Shown piece after piece: positions 49,500-60,778 of a stretch of 64,000 bases of DNA. The position numbers and the translations under genes are program-made. Position 1 is the stretch's first letter; each line of letters opens with the position of its first letter. A model generated the notes under the pieces. The model searched no databases, was not told where the DNA came from, and worked only from the letters and a program-made list of their open reading frames with translations. Origin of the DNA: Ophiosphaerella korrae (lineage: Eukaryota > Ascomycota > Dothideomycetes > Pleosporales > Phaeosphaeriaceae); assembly GCA_028456385.1 (NCBI GenBank), contig JALNQF010000133.1:1-64000 (forward strand). The letters run 5' to 3'.

Positions 49500-50613
49500 A
49501 AGCCCATTAATTTCTCACGCTTCGAATTGACTATGCAACGCCGTCGAAACAGCAAGACTCACAACAGGATACGACATAATCCGATCATGGAGGCCATGTC
49601 GGACAACCTGTTCTCAAACAACACCTCCTTCACCCTCCCATTCCACCTCCCAACCTCCAGCACCAGGCGGCGTTCTCTGCTTGGCCTTCTCTTTCTCCAG
49701 ATCAGCAAAGGCAAGCGTCCCGGGTTGGCCCATCGTAGCATTTACCGTGTGCCAGAACAGCACGTCTGAGTGCGAGAATTATAGTCGTCCTCATCATGGA
49801 TGATAGTGACGCCGTACTCGTGCTGCCGATCGTTGACATTCGTGTTGTCGAGATGACTGATCAGCTTAGCCGATTTTTCCTTGGACGGAAACTTGGTGCG
49901 AATGCAGCGATTGAGAAGGGCCAGTAGTTTGGAGAAGAAAGCGACTGGCGATAACAAAGGGATAGTGCCCGCGGCCTTGTACGTGGCAGTCAAGGACTCG
50001 ACGTTAGCGAAGGGCGCAACGAGCAACAGTGCCAGCGCAAAGAATTGGAGGCGATCGTAGTGCGTAGCGTTGCATGAGCGATATGGCGACTGCACTGCCT
50101 ATAGACTGGGCGAAAATAGCAGTTCGTTCGGAGGCATGCCAGCTGTCTCCCGCGCAAACGTAGCCATGGTGGGACCATCAGTAAGTAGCCCTGCTCCTGA
50201 CGGCCATCCAGTGCTCATACCGAAGCCATAGTAATCAATTACGAGGATGTGGACATTGGTAGATGCTGCAGATAAAGCTCTAAGCTCGGCCATGTACTTT
50301 TCGGCCAATATACTTAGGTAAAGATCCAGGAATAAAAGTGCGTTGTAGCTACTCTAATCTAATCCCATTTGACGTTCATCTATTCTCTGGAGTTGTATAA
50401 AGTCTCTCCGTTTGGCGTCTCAGGATGAAAAGGCGTCACTTGATTTCTGAAGAAGCCCTGTTGTTCTAAGATATTGACATCATAGAACCAGGTCAAGGTG
50501 ACTTTATGTAGGAGAATAACATGGTCTTGAAGTATAGGAATGGTCAGGAGACGGATGAAGATGGTGCAGAATCCAACGATACAAGCAAGTGTACTCACAC
50601 GAGGCTTCATCAC
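49500..50613 (-). pseudogene. Truncated and frameshifted alpha/beta hydrolase (ABHD12/Bem46-like)
   Basis: Pieces read in order on the minus strand: an N-terminal membrane segment (VSTLACIVGFCTIFIRLLTI, near 50600-50540) followed by EQQGFFRNQVTPFHPETPNGETLY, then after a gap AALSAAST-like sequence with VHILVIDYYGFGMSTGWPSGAGL (50260-50170) and a lost frame just before where the GxSxG nucleophile elbow should be. Next comes FALALLLVAPFANVESLTATYKAAGTIPLLSPVAF and EYGVTIIHDEDDY (acid residue region), then a frameshift, and SHSDVLFWHTVNAT in another frame. About 80 residues including the oxyanion HG region are missing between the first two pieces. The gene therefore carries a deletion and at least two frameshifts and cannot make an active hydrolase. 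The limits are approximate. Confidence 0.75.
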
Positions 50614-51220
50614 GGCGGGTACTGCAGGTACTGAACTATCAGAAGAACATAAAATAGTGGAGGAGAAAACAAAAAAGGAAGAGAGCAGCTATCGAGCATG
50701 TGAGGCGCCACTAAGACCTATTTCCAAGTAGCTCTGGAGTGCTTGGCATCCTGCGTCGCGGAGAAGAGAGAAAGGTAAAGTGATCTCCATGATAGTGGCT
50801 GGAATGTATTTAGGTGGTCCTTTGGCACTAGGTCCAAAAAAATCCAGACAACAAGGGATATCCGGTTCACATACCACCATTTGGAAAATACTATGATGAC
50901 TCAAAGAGCGTCTGATACAAACAAACTACCAGCGTTATATACCCATCAGATCCCTACAACATGCCAGTACGCAAGATCGGTTCCTTTACTTTGCCACGCT
51001 GATAATACACATCATCAAATAGAACTTTGATTTTCCTTATGTCCACCAAGGATCTACTTCGATGCATAGTCCCACCCCTCTTTGAACCCCCAACACAGAA
51101 GACAAACCCTGACTTCCAAAAGACCACCTCCTCCAGCCCCCCCCCCCCAAAAAAAAAAAAACCCTAAACAACTAAGCACCACTTCAAATACTCGAATCCA
51201 TAGTAATGCCGCACAACCCC
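50614..51220. other. Intergenic region with homopolymer runs
   Basis: Contains a C10 run followed by an A12-13 run (about 51141-51163). Otherwise no gene or repeat was recognised. It holds the 3' end of the GST gene and the former 5' side of the broken hydrolase. Confidence 0.55.
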
Positions 51221-51862
51221 TTACTCATTCAACGGACTAATCCCCTCCTTCTCCAAAACCCCCTTCACCCCCTCCCTCGCAACAACCCTCCTCACAACCC
51301 CCGCATACCCAGGATACCTCTCGCCCATCCCCATGCCTATCATATTCCCCCAGCGATAAAACACGAGCAAATAGGCATCCACAAGCGTAAACGTTGCGCC
51401 AACAGCCCACTCCCTACCGCTCAACTTGCCCTCGATAAACGCAAAGCTCTCCGCGAGGTTCTCCCTTCCCTTTGCCTTGATGCCCTCGTGCGCCGCTGCA
51501 TCTGCGCTGAAGCGCTGCGGCCGGAACACGCAGCCGAATGCTTGGCCGTGCAGCTGGCCGCACAGGTAGACGAGCCACTCGAGGGACTGGGCGTGCTCGA
51601 GCGGGGTGGAGCCGAGGAGGTTTTTCGAGGGGGCGAGGGCGGCGATGGCGGAGAGGATGGCGGGTGTTTCGGTGATGAGCGCGTCGTCTAGCGATAGGAT
51701 TGGTACGCGGCCTTTGGGGTTGAGATGCAGGTGTTCTGCGGGGAAGCCGCGGGCGGCGTTGAGGTTAGTGGTGGTGAAGGGGAGGCCGGATTCTTGAAGG
51801 GCGATGTGGGGCGCGAGCGAGGAGGAGCCGGGGGTCATGTAGAGGTGGAGGGTGGGTGGCAT
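51221..51862 (-). CDS. Glutathione S-transferase family protein
   Basis: Single exon, 213 residues from ATG 51862 (MPPTLHLYMTPGSSSLAPHI). The N-terminal thioredoxin fold has the Ser-rich catalytic loop (TPGSSSLAPHIAL, bacterial/beta-type position), NPKGRVPILSLDD with the cis-proline, and ITETPAILSAIAALAP for gamma-glutamyl binding. The C-terminal helical domain includes EHAQSLEWLVYLCGQLHGQA and TLVDAYLLVFYRWGNM. Resembles the bacterial-like GstA/GST-beta clade in fungi. It conjugates or isomerises small electrophiles with glutathione; the natural substrate is unknown. Confidence 0.9.
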   Translation of the reverse strand: MPPTLHLYMTPGSSSLAPHIALQESGLPFTTTNLNAARGFPAEHLHLNPKGRVPILSLDDALITETPAILSAIAALAPSKNLLGSTPLEHAQSLEWLVYLCGQLHGQAFGCVFRPQRFSADAAAHEGIKAKGRENLAESFAFIEGKLSGREWAVGATFTLVDAYLLVFYRWGNMIGMGMGERYPGYAGVVRRVVAREGVKGVLEKEGISPLNE

Positions 51863-52428
51863 TGTGGGTGTTTGGGGTGGGGTTTTGGTGTTGGTGAGTG
51901 GGGTTCGAAGTGAATGTCCTCCCCGTGGAATTGTGCTGGAGATAATGCTGCGGCCCAAGAACTATGAGACGCTTACTGTAGCTGAAATATGGACCTAACG
52001 CTGAATCCTAACTGCGTGCTGAGCGTCGGGCGTTATCGCAGTCAGCTTAGTCTACAGTGTAAATTGGCCTGTCGTGTATCCAGCAGTAGACTACTCAAGC
52101 GGCTTTAGTACTGCAACCAATGAACAGCAGATGTGTAATGCCACGACTCAGACGTACGGAGCGATTCCGCACGTGTAGATTAGGTAGTCAGTCGTACTTC
52201 GCAGACCCACTTCGACTACAACCGCCCCCAGCTCTTACACTTACATGGTACACCACATCGCATTGCCAGCTCCGCAGGCTCAAGAAAAACATATCATTGT
52301 TGCACATGTATATGAACGCCTGAAATCCGCCATGGCAATTGGAAATGTCCACGCCCAAACGCCATCATGGTTCGCAACCACGCCAAATCCAACCGTGGGG
52401 TATCCAACCTAAACAAACCTGCTCATAT
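51863..52428. other. Intergenic region
   Basis: GST promoter plus the 3' region of the GH76 gene. A 67-codon frame on the plus strand here has no recognisable features. Nothing else seen. Confidence 0.55.
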
Positions 52429-54048
52429 CTACACGAGTATCCACCACGCGCCACCAACCGACAGCACCGCCAAGAGAATCGTGATAATGGCCGCACCCGC
52501 CTTGTCCGCCGTCGTGATTTCCGTTTCGAAGACAGGCAGGCGATTGAAATCGTCACCGGAGCCCAGGTTGGGATTGCCCTGGCTTGTTCCGCCCGTGTCG
52601 CTTGTGTATGGCGGTTTGGTGCTGGGTGCATTGAGGACGACCATGGTATTGAGAGCGGTCATTTGTGGGCCGACGCCGCCCTTGCCGTCGAAGCCATCTC
52701 TCCACCATCGCATTCCACATTGAAAGTTTCCGCCGTTGTGTTGTGATGGGCCGACGCATGTTTGTGCTGCGCGCTTGGCTGAGAGCTCGAGTTTGGGTAG
52801 GATGATGGGGACTGTGTATGGTGCCATTTGCATCGTTACGCCGAACCAGCGCGAGAGGTAAGCTTTGAAACTCTCTTGGTCAGCGTTGCAAATGTCGTTG
52901 TGCTCGCATGGTTCAACCATCACCCTGCCCTTGTCGTCGGGGAAGAATCTGTCGGTCTTGTTGAGGAAGCCGTCCAATGCCTTCTTCCACTTCTCTCCGC
53001 CTTTGGTATAGTTGTACATCTGTGAGATCAGCAAACAGTTGAGGCGTCTTTATATGGGATAACGTACATAGGCGGCTCCTGCGATCATGATGCCATAGTT
53101 GTAGGTCCATTGAGTCTGGTCTGCATCTTTACACATGGGCGTCGTTTCAAGCGATGTTCCATCATTCACTGTGCCATCGCCTGGCAGCAACGGGCTCTGT
53201 GACATCCAGTCAAAGGCCTTGTCAGCCCATAATGCGTAGGACTCGTTCTTGGTGTACATGGCTAGTCTTGCGCCGAGGTGGAACAAGCCTCCGTTTGAGG
53301 CCGTATTCTTGTACTTCCATCCATTGAGCCAGGGGTAAATCTGTACAAGTCAGTGCATGTCTTGCAACGCGTTTGTATCAATATCACCAACCTGCCATCG
53401 CAAGCCACCGCCACATGTACCATCTGCAGCCTCCTTGTTGTAGCGGCCCACAAATTGATTGAAGACGGATTGAGTAATAGCCAACCAGCCCGGTTGGTCT
53501 GCCGGCGGATCTGGGAGCTTGTACTCGGCAGCAGCAATCATGGAAAACGCCCAGAAGACCTGATCATCATTTCCTTCGTTTTTGGACTGATTGCTCGGTT
53601 TCTATAGATGTTAGTAAGCTTGTGACTTTCACACTCGAAGAAATACATACCAAATCAAGATGCTCTCCAAACTGATGCATCAGGCCTTCGCGCACCAGGT
53701 CATTGTACTTGTCGTCGCCCGTGTAGTGCCAATAATCCAGGAGGGTGCCAAACATGGCACCGGCCTGCCACCAGTAGTACGGCGGGTACAAGATGCCAGG
53801 ATAGCCTCCGAGAATGGTAGTGCCTTTTTCATCAATGCGAGCATACTGCGCCACGAGCTGTCTGGCGACCTTTGAGGAAATATCCTTGATCGAGTCTTTG
53901 CGCTGGGTTAATAGTTGTCTCGACAAGGCTATCAAGTAAACTACTCACCCAGGGACTTTGGATCAAGCTGCAGCGCTCCCACCTCCACACGAGCACTGGA
54001 GAACGAGAGTAAGGCGACTAGCGCTCGCGCAGGGCTAAAGAACCTCAT
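52429..54048 (-). CDS. GPI-anchored GH76 mannan endo-1,6-alpha-mannosidase (Dfg5/Dcw1)
   Basis: Five exons joined in frame from ATG 54048. A signal peptide ([20 protein letters not shown]) is followed by [20 protein letters not shown] over a 60-nt-class intron. The GH76 body shows [44 protein letters not shown] with the catalytic Asp pair region, [23 protein letters not shown], and [19 protein letters not shown]. The C-terminus has a Thr/Ser/Gly-rich spacer and a hydrophobic GPI signal ([23 protein letters not shown]). Dfg5/Dcw1 enzymes attach GPI proteins to the wall glucan through their mannan cores. Length is usual. Confidence 0.93.
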
Positions 54049-54946
54049 CGCGCAACCGACATGTGGCGGCGTCCCGACAGGTCAAAGCGATGAAAGTGCA
54101 GCGAAAGTGCAGTAAAAGCGCAGGCGCAAGGCAGGCGCAAGGCAGGCGCAAAGATAGCAGGTTTCAGCGAGCAAACGAGCGTGAAAGGGCGACAAAGGGC
54201 GAGGAAAGACGGTGGTGCAAACAGCAAGGCCAACACCACAAATGCAATCGCCAGGAATGTGGTCGGAACTCGATGCAGCGAGGCGCAGCTGCAAATACTT
54301 AATATCCGCCATGCCCTGCGAGGCCACCAACCTCGCCCGTATTGCCCGTCAGCGAACCCCAATCTATCCACCCTCCTGCCAAAGTAGGCATCAGGCTTCA
54401 CCTGGGAGGAAAGCGTGTAAGGATTAATGGCCATAACTCCACAGTGCCGGTAATGCGTACTATGGGTCGTGTCAGTGCCCCTCCCATCGAACCAAGCACG
54501 TCGCCATCTCATGTTATGAATTGCGGGCTGCCCATATAAGTCGATCGTCGCACCCGCGCAAACTAAACATGACGGGAATTCCAATTCCAAGCGCAGGGGT
54601 CACGCGGAGCAAAAGCGCAGCACAATCGTTGCTTAGGGTTGCCTTGGTGCTGCTCATTTCCCATGTGTGCTACGTCGTTTACTTCCTTGAAGCGAGGTCG
54701 CGCAGAGCCAAACAGATAGGTAGCGTCACCATTGGACGGCGGCGATGCGGTTAGTCAAGACTTTTGTCCAAGCAGGTTTGCCATGTGCTTGGGCGTGCTC
54801 GACAACCTCAGCACAAGCTTGACCTACACGGCCAAGCCGCTAACACGCAGACGTTTCATGCTTTCTGTGGGCACACGGCGGAGCTGTGGATACAAGTGAG
54901 AGTCTCGAGAAGCAAGGTTTTTTAACGCTTTTAATAGACGGCTGAT
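54049..54946. other. Intergenic region with 11-bp tandem repeat
   Basis: Promoter of the GH76 gene and 3' region of the MCC gene. Three copies of GGCAGGCGCAA lie near 54121-54152. A plus-strand frame at 54569-54754 has one hydrophobic stretch but no other support and is not called. Confidence 0.5.
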
Positions 54947-56778
54947 CTACATCCTAAATACGCCCCAGGTGCTCTCCTTCGCAACGCCCGTGTTCTGTCC
55001 TCCACATGCCATCTGTAAGCCCATGCCAAGCACTCGTCTGGTGTGCTCGGGGGGAATAATGCCGTCGTCCCAGAGCCTGGCTGATCCGAATGTTGCTTCG
55101 CTCTCGTGCTCGATTCGGGCTTTGAGGGCCGGGTCTGCTTGCTTGCCTACTGCTTCCATGACCGAGGATAGCTGCTCGGCGCCCATGACGGACGTCTTTG
55201 CATTTGGCCAGGTGAACATCAGACGCGGGGAGTACGCTCGGCCGCTGTACGTTTATTAGTAAAGATCGATATATAATGAGAGGATAGCACGTACCACATG
55301 CCGTAGTTACCTGCGCCTGCACTAGATCCAATGACGACAGTGAACTTGGGAACATCCACACAGCTAACAGCTGTGACAAGTTTCGCTCCGTTCTTTGCAA
55401 TACCACCCTTCTCCGCGTCCTGGCCAACCATGAATCCTGAGATGTTCTGGAGGAAGATCAGGGGTATGTGTCGCTTGCCGCATAGCTGGACAAAGTGTGC
55501 GCCTTTCAGCGAGCTCTCGCTGAACAGGATACCATTGTTAGCTACAATACCCACTGGCTGTCCGTAAATCTTTGCAAAGCCAGTGACAAGTGTTGATCCG
55601 TAGAGAGGCTTGAACTCGGAGAACGATGAGCCATCCACGATGCGAGCAATGACTTCGTGGACGGGAATTTGCCTGCGAAGGTTGGTTCCTACAATGCCAG
55701 AGAGCTCCTTGGCGTCGTGTAGAGGCTCCTGGTATGTGGCTGGAGGGGGCACAGTTTGATTGCGGTGCCAGTTAAGGTTCCCCACACTCCTTCGCGCAAG
55801 AACAAGGGCATGGGCATCGTCGACTGCGAGATAGTCTGTGACGCCAGAGACCTCGCTGTGGAGTTTACCTCCACCAAGATCTTCTGCAGATACAACTTCG
55901 CCAGTGGCCGCCTTGACTAGTGGCGGTCCAGCGAGGAAGATGTGCCCCTGATTCTCGACAATAATGTTTTCGTCGCTCATGCTGGGCACATATGCGCCAC
56001 CAGCCGTACAGGGACCCATGACGACACTGATCTGTGGGATCCCCATGCTGGACATGCGCGCTTGGTTGTAGAAGATACGACCAAAGTGGTTGACGTCTGG
56101 AAAGACATCTGCCTGATTCGGAAGATTGGCACCACCCGAGTCGACGAGGTAGATACACGGCAATCTGTTCTCCTGGGCGATTGTTTGGGCTCGCAAGTGC
56201 TTCTTTACAGTGACTGGGTAGTATGTTCCGCCCTTGACTGTGGCATCGTTGGCCACAACCATGCATTGAATGCCGTTGATTGTGCCAATGCCCGTGACAA
56301 TACCACCTGCGGGTACGTCTTCTCCCTGGTACATGTCGTATCCGGCCATTTGGCTCAGCTCTAGGAAAGGCGTTCCAGGATCGATCAGAGCTGTTATCCG
56401 GTCTCTGACTAGCATTTTGCCTCGTTGTATGTGTTTGTCTCGAGCTTTCTGGGTGCCGCCTAGGGCGATCTTTTTGTGGAGATTGATTAGATTGTCTGTA
56501 GCCTCGTCCATCTGGCGTTTGTTCTCTTTGAAGTCGGCAGAGCTTGTATCCACGGCAGTGGGAAGGATAGAGACTGCTTCAGCATGGTGGGAATGCGTAA
56601 AGGTCGCTGCAGTTCGCGACGTTTGGTGTAGGGTGGAAGTGCACGGAGTGCTCGGAACTGCCGGACGGCGGGCAGACGATAGGAGACGGCAATGTGCTTG
56701 CGATCGCACAGCTACTGAAGATCGAACGGTATGCTTCAGCAGTGTCAACGCTTCTCGTGATGGTGCTTTTGGAACCAT
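54947..56778 (-). CDS. mccB: Methylcrotonoyl-CoA carboxylase beta (non-biotin) subunit, mitochondrial
   Basis: Two exons (56778-55295, 55244-54947; 50-nt intron) give 593 residues. An Arg/Ser/Thr-rich presequence of about 75 residues is followed by the carboxyltransferase fold: [128 protein letters not shown] and [20 protein letters not shown]. The SGGANLP and Gly-rich motifs are those of MCC rather than propionyl-CoA carboxylase. It carboxylates 3-methylcrotonyl-CoA in leucine breakdown together with a biotin-bearing alpha subunit, which is not encoded in this window. Confidence 0.95.
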
Positions 56779-57068
56779 ATTGACAGATTACAAGTGGATG
56801 GAGTTCGCTTTTGATGCCTCCCCACTGGATATATGGGAGAGAACAATGCTAAAAATTCTACACCACAAGAGGAAAACGTACAATACAGCGTCGGTTAGAG
56901 GGATTGTGCCGAAGTCTGGGGTTGAAGTTGAAGCTTGGGATGACATCGCAAGACCGCGTGTAGCCGAACCGCGGCATCGCGGGGAAAACACGCTAGTCAA
57001 AAGGAGCAGGCTCCATATCGATGGCATCAATCAGAGATCAGTAGCGCACATTGTTTAGATTTCGCTGT

Positions 57069-57886
57069 TTACAGCTTGCCGCCCTCGACTGGTACCTCTA
57101 CCACCTGATCCAAGCCAGCGTACTTGGGAACATCGAGATTATACTTCTCTGCCATTTCCGGGCTCAGGAACCGTCCTCCGAGGAAATGCCTGCCTTTGAA
57201 GTACTTGACAAGCGGCTTTGGAGCGGTCAAACTGATCAAAGCCGGAGGCATGAAGCTTTTGCCTGGACCTGATTCTGGAGGACCTTGCTCGATGTTCCAT
57301 GACGATGGAGCATCGACTGCTAGGACTGGAATCGACGTGGACTCTAGTGCTTCGATAACTTTGGGAAAAGGCTCGCGGACCTCGCCTGAGAAAGAGAAGC
57401 CAAAGATGGCGTCGACAATGTGGTCCGTCTGCTTCAAAGCGCTGGTAAAGTCTTCGGTGAATGGTACCTTGAGGTCTTCAAGTTGCTTCTTCAGTCGCTG
57501 GTAGAGTTCGTTCTTGCTCTGCTTTGGATAGTAAATGGTTGGCTGGTATCCATAGTGGAATAGATGTCGTGCTGCCACAAGGCCATCGCCGCCATTGTTT
57601 CCAGGACCGCATGCTACTAGCACTCGCTTGCCTTTATTGAGTGGTTGAAGCTTGAAGACTGTTGAGACGTAAAGTCAATAGTGAAGACTAGGAATAGGAT
57701 GAGAAAGGCTTACCTGCTTGTGATACTGAGAGCCCAGCGAGCTCCATCAACTGATCGATTGAAAAGGCGCCCGAGGACATGAGCTCTTGATCAAGCGCAG
57801 CGGCGCTCTTGGCCGAGAGAGTCTTGAATCATCATCAGCATACTTCCAACAAATACCATCATTTGATTCCATACCCTTAAAGCCAT
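57069..57886 (-). CDS. NAD(P)H-hydrate epimerase (Nnr1/AIBP type)
   Basis: Three exons (57886-57875, 57822-57714, 57658-57069) splice in frame to MALRTLSAKSAAALDQELMS and on. The YjeF-N fold shows FSIDQLMELAGLSVSQAV, VACGPGNNGGDGLVAARHL (nucleotide-binding loop), DHIVDAIFGFSFSG with the metal-binding Asp, and PVLAVDAPSSWNIEQGP. It epimerises damaged (R)-NAD(P)HX for the dehydratase and so belongs to metabolite repair. Exon 1 is only 12 nt. The C-terminus VPKYAGLDQVVEVPVEGGKL is typical of fungal members. Divergent to the ribosomal protein gene 341 bp away. Confidence 0.92.
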
Positions 57887-58227
57887 TTCTCACAAATCAC
57901 AAAAACGTGTAGTAGACAAAGGTCGCATTCGTCCTGTTCAAGTTCAAATGACCTCATTCGCGCACCCAGATTACATCACCGTCAAAGCTCTCCGCTCTCC
58001 GGAAAAAAAGTTCCCACAACGCCAGCACCACAAAACACACACCCTCCCACCGCACCCATACGACCAATTACGCCCACCCACCGTAACAACCTAATAGCCA
58101 CTACACAACTTGCGCGCCAACCCGGCAAATCCCCGGCGCAACCCCACGCCTCACCTTACCCTCTCCAACCACAACTCCCTCCCTTCCTCCCTCCCTCCAT
58201 CCACCACCGCCCAAAAATAAAATAAAA
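57887..58227. promoter_or_regulatory. Divergent promoter, NAD(P)HX epimerase / MRPS16
   Basis: 341 bp between start codons; pyrimidine-rich on the right side, with a CCTCCCT-type leader before the MRPS16 ATG. No specific site was identified. Confidence 0.5.
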
Positions 58228-58667
58228 ATGGTCCTCCGAATACGCCTCGCGCGCTTCGGCAAAAAACACGCGCCCTTCTATAACATTGTCGTCGCACACG
58301 CCCGGTACGCCTGTTTCTCCCCCCCTCCCCCCCCCCCGGGCCCCCCAAATCCCCAACAGTCCACCATCTAACCCTAACACAAAACAGCACATCCCGCTCT
58401 GCACGCCCCCTCGAAGTCCTCGGCACATATGACCCAAAGCCGCAGCCGCCGCGCCCAGGCGACACGCATGGGCGGCCCTGGAAAGACATCAAGTTGGACG
58501 TGAGTCGTGCGCGGTACTGGGTGGGTGTTGGTGCGCAGCCGAGCGATACGGCGTGGCGGCTGTTGAGCATGGTGGGGATATTGGAGCCGCGGTATCGGGT
58601 TGGGGAGGTGCAGGGGCAGGTTGTGCGGGCGGAGAGTGCGGCGAAGAGTTTGGTTAAAGAGGCGTAG
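58228..58667 (+). CDS. MRPS16: Mitochondrial ribosomal protein bS16m
   Basis: Two exons, 58228-58304 and 58388-58667, with an 83-nt intron that contains a long C run; 118 residues. It reads MVLRIRLARFGKKHAPFYNI, then VVAHARTSRSARPLEVLGTY and DPKP, the bS16 signature (LRxRLxRxGxKxxPxYxIVVA...RxxRxxExxGxYxP), followed by SRARYWVGVGAQPSDTAWRL and a Val/Glu-rich end. Part of the small mitoribosomal subunit near the 5' domain of the rRNA. Short and intron-split, it is overlapped on the other strand by a meaningless frame. Exon 2 is strongly GC-rich. Confidence 0.93.
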
Positions 58668-58817
58668 GGCGGGGTTAGGGAGAGGGTAGGAGAAAGGGTT
58701 TTTGGGGGGGGAGGGGGGAAAATGGGGGGTATGATATGTTAAGGGACGTGTGTGATGCTAGTCACCAGATGGTAGTCGTCACAATTGTGTACATGTACAA
58801 ATCATTTCGTTCAGCAT

Positions 58818-60510
58818 CTAATGCGCAGCAACCAAGAAAGTGTTCGTAATCAGACAAGTCACCATGACGATTCCCCCATACATGCTCAAGCCTAACGCAG
58901 CATGTCTCAGCAACGCCCGTCTCCAATCCCGATTATTATATCCTTCACGCGTAACGCTTCCCTCGACGGCGCCGCTCGCAAATTCATCCTCGTCGTCTTC
59001 ATCCTTGATCAGCCGTTGATGCACAGGCGACTCCGGGTCAGAAATCTTGTAGTAGAAGAGGCCAGGGAGGATGAAGGAGATGGTAGTTGAGCCTGTAGAG
59101 CCGACGTATGCGAGGACTTTATCGAGGGAAGCGACGGTCATGGCGGTGATGAAGGTGGTGATGATGAGGATGGTGGTAACGATGGCGAATCTGTAGTCGG
59201 ACATTTCACGGCTCTGAGGGGCGTTGGGTTTGGGGGCGTTTGTCATGAGGGCGGTGCGAGAGGGGCTGCCTTCAGGTTGGGTGCGGCGGCGGGGACGCCA
59301 TTTGAGACAGGCGTCAATGCTGGCGCGGCAGGGGTGGATTTGGAGTGGGTAGGAAAACATGACGAGGATGACAATGGCGAGACGGCCAATAGTGCTGGCA
59401 GCGGCGGCAGGGTACATTCGGACTATGTTGCCGGTGATGTTGTCGCCATAGGACAGGTAGCCAGTAATGCCGGTGAGGATGTAGAGGCTGCAGGCACCAC
59501 CTATGGAAGCAAAAATCACGGTGGTTGTCCGGAAGTGTGAGTTGTCAGCGATCTCATTCAAGATTGAAAACATCTGCCTGCGATTAGCATGGTTCAAGGA
59601 TGGGGAGCAATCTTCTTACATTCTGATGGCACGTGTATGCAAAGACAATGACTGGAAAAGCAGCAAGAGCAGGAACCGGACCAGCCCACCGGAAAACCCG
59701 AACCTGTCCCCGATCGGCGAGGGTGTCTCCTTTGATATAGTGGGCTACAACAAGGATGACGAGATAAGAAATAGAAAACAGAGCAATGACACTGGTATAC
59801 TTCAAAGAGTCTAGTCGACGCAAGAACGACAGGGGTATAACGATGAGCCTGTGCATGTCAGCGTTGGTGTTAGGACTTAAACGCCTTACTTACATAAAAG
59901 CAGTAATCCAAAACTGGCGATCGACCAGGAAACTGATCTGCGCGGCACCCGGAGCGAATGCTCTAACAACATCTGGCATCAAGTCTCCGATGATGATAAG
60001 ATAGCTAACAGCGACGCCAAAGCACTTGATGGCGATGGCCGAATCGAATAGAATAGAAAGGTTCGGGTAGGTGAGCTGAGAGAGCGTCGCAAACGACACA
60101 TGGCCACGATCGAGGTATCGAGCGCATCGAGTCTGTAGGTACAATCCGAAGCCAGCTGTCATGCCCGCCCATAGGATGACAAAGATGCCGAGGAAGATGC
60201 CCATTTTGGAGAGGGCTGAGGGCATGGCAAGCAGGCCGGCGCCGAGGACTAGCAACCGTCAGTATGAGCTCGTACGTCTCGGTGAAGCATCGTACTCGTG
60301 TTGGCGAGGTTGATCACGCTCGATATCCATGATGCCTGGCCCTGGAAGCCGGCGTCTTTCTTTCCTCGGCCTCGCCTAGTTCTGTCAGCTGTCGCCCATG
60401 GCTCTCGATACGTTGTGGCAGGCTAACCGTCTGCCTCGCAACGAGCCGGTACTCGAAGACATGAGGTCTGGCTCTGGAGGCTCCTGGCCGATGGCGGAAT
60501 ACGTAGCCAT
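58818..60510 (-). CDS. Vacuolar amino-acid transporter (AVT family)
   Basis: Five exons were joined from ATG 60510: MATYSAIGQEPPEPDLMSSS, a basic stretch RGRRTRRGRGKKDAGFQGQA over a 46-nt intron (60382-60427), SWISSVINLANTILGAGLLA over a 47-nt intron (60249-60295), then helices such as MGIFLGIFVILWAGMTAGFG, FWITAFMLIVIPLSFLRRLD, PVIVFAYTCHQNMFSILNEI and SLYILTGITGYLSYGDNITG. The I-N-x-x-N-T-x-x-G-A-G motif of helix 1 and the F-A-Y-T-C-H-Q-N-M motif are typical of Aa_trans (Avt5/6/7-like, SLC38-related). About 11 helices and a cytosolic acidic loop (DEDDEDEFASGAVEG) are present. Expected to export or import amino acids across the vacuolar membrane. Confidence 0.92.
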
Positions 60511-60778
60511 TTCTCGCCAACTCGAAAAGTCGTGGCCGTGTTATTGCAAAGACATGCGTGGTGTCCCGAGAACCGGCGAGCGATGCAAGGCGATCAGTGG
60601 GGTTTACAGTCGATAGGGGCTCAGCGAAGGATGATGGTAAGAGTGAAGACGAGCCTCACTGACGTTGGATGACCAGTGGCCCAAGCGCGCCTAGCTACCC
60701 GCGCCGCGCTAAGAATATATCTCCGCCCTACCAGGAACGGCATGGCATTCCACAAACACCCAGCGCCCAACACCAACC
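60511..60778. promoter_or_regulatory. Divergent promoter, AVT / Ro-10-like gene
   Basis: 268 bp between start codons with no distinct motif; too short for a further gene. Confidence 0.5.

Noticed and set aside
54045..54590. 181-codon minus-strand frame upstream of the GH76 gene
   Set aside because: It runs through the 11-bp tandem repeat and has no ATG-linked protein character; the GH76 start at 54048 has a clear signal peptide.
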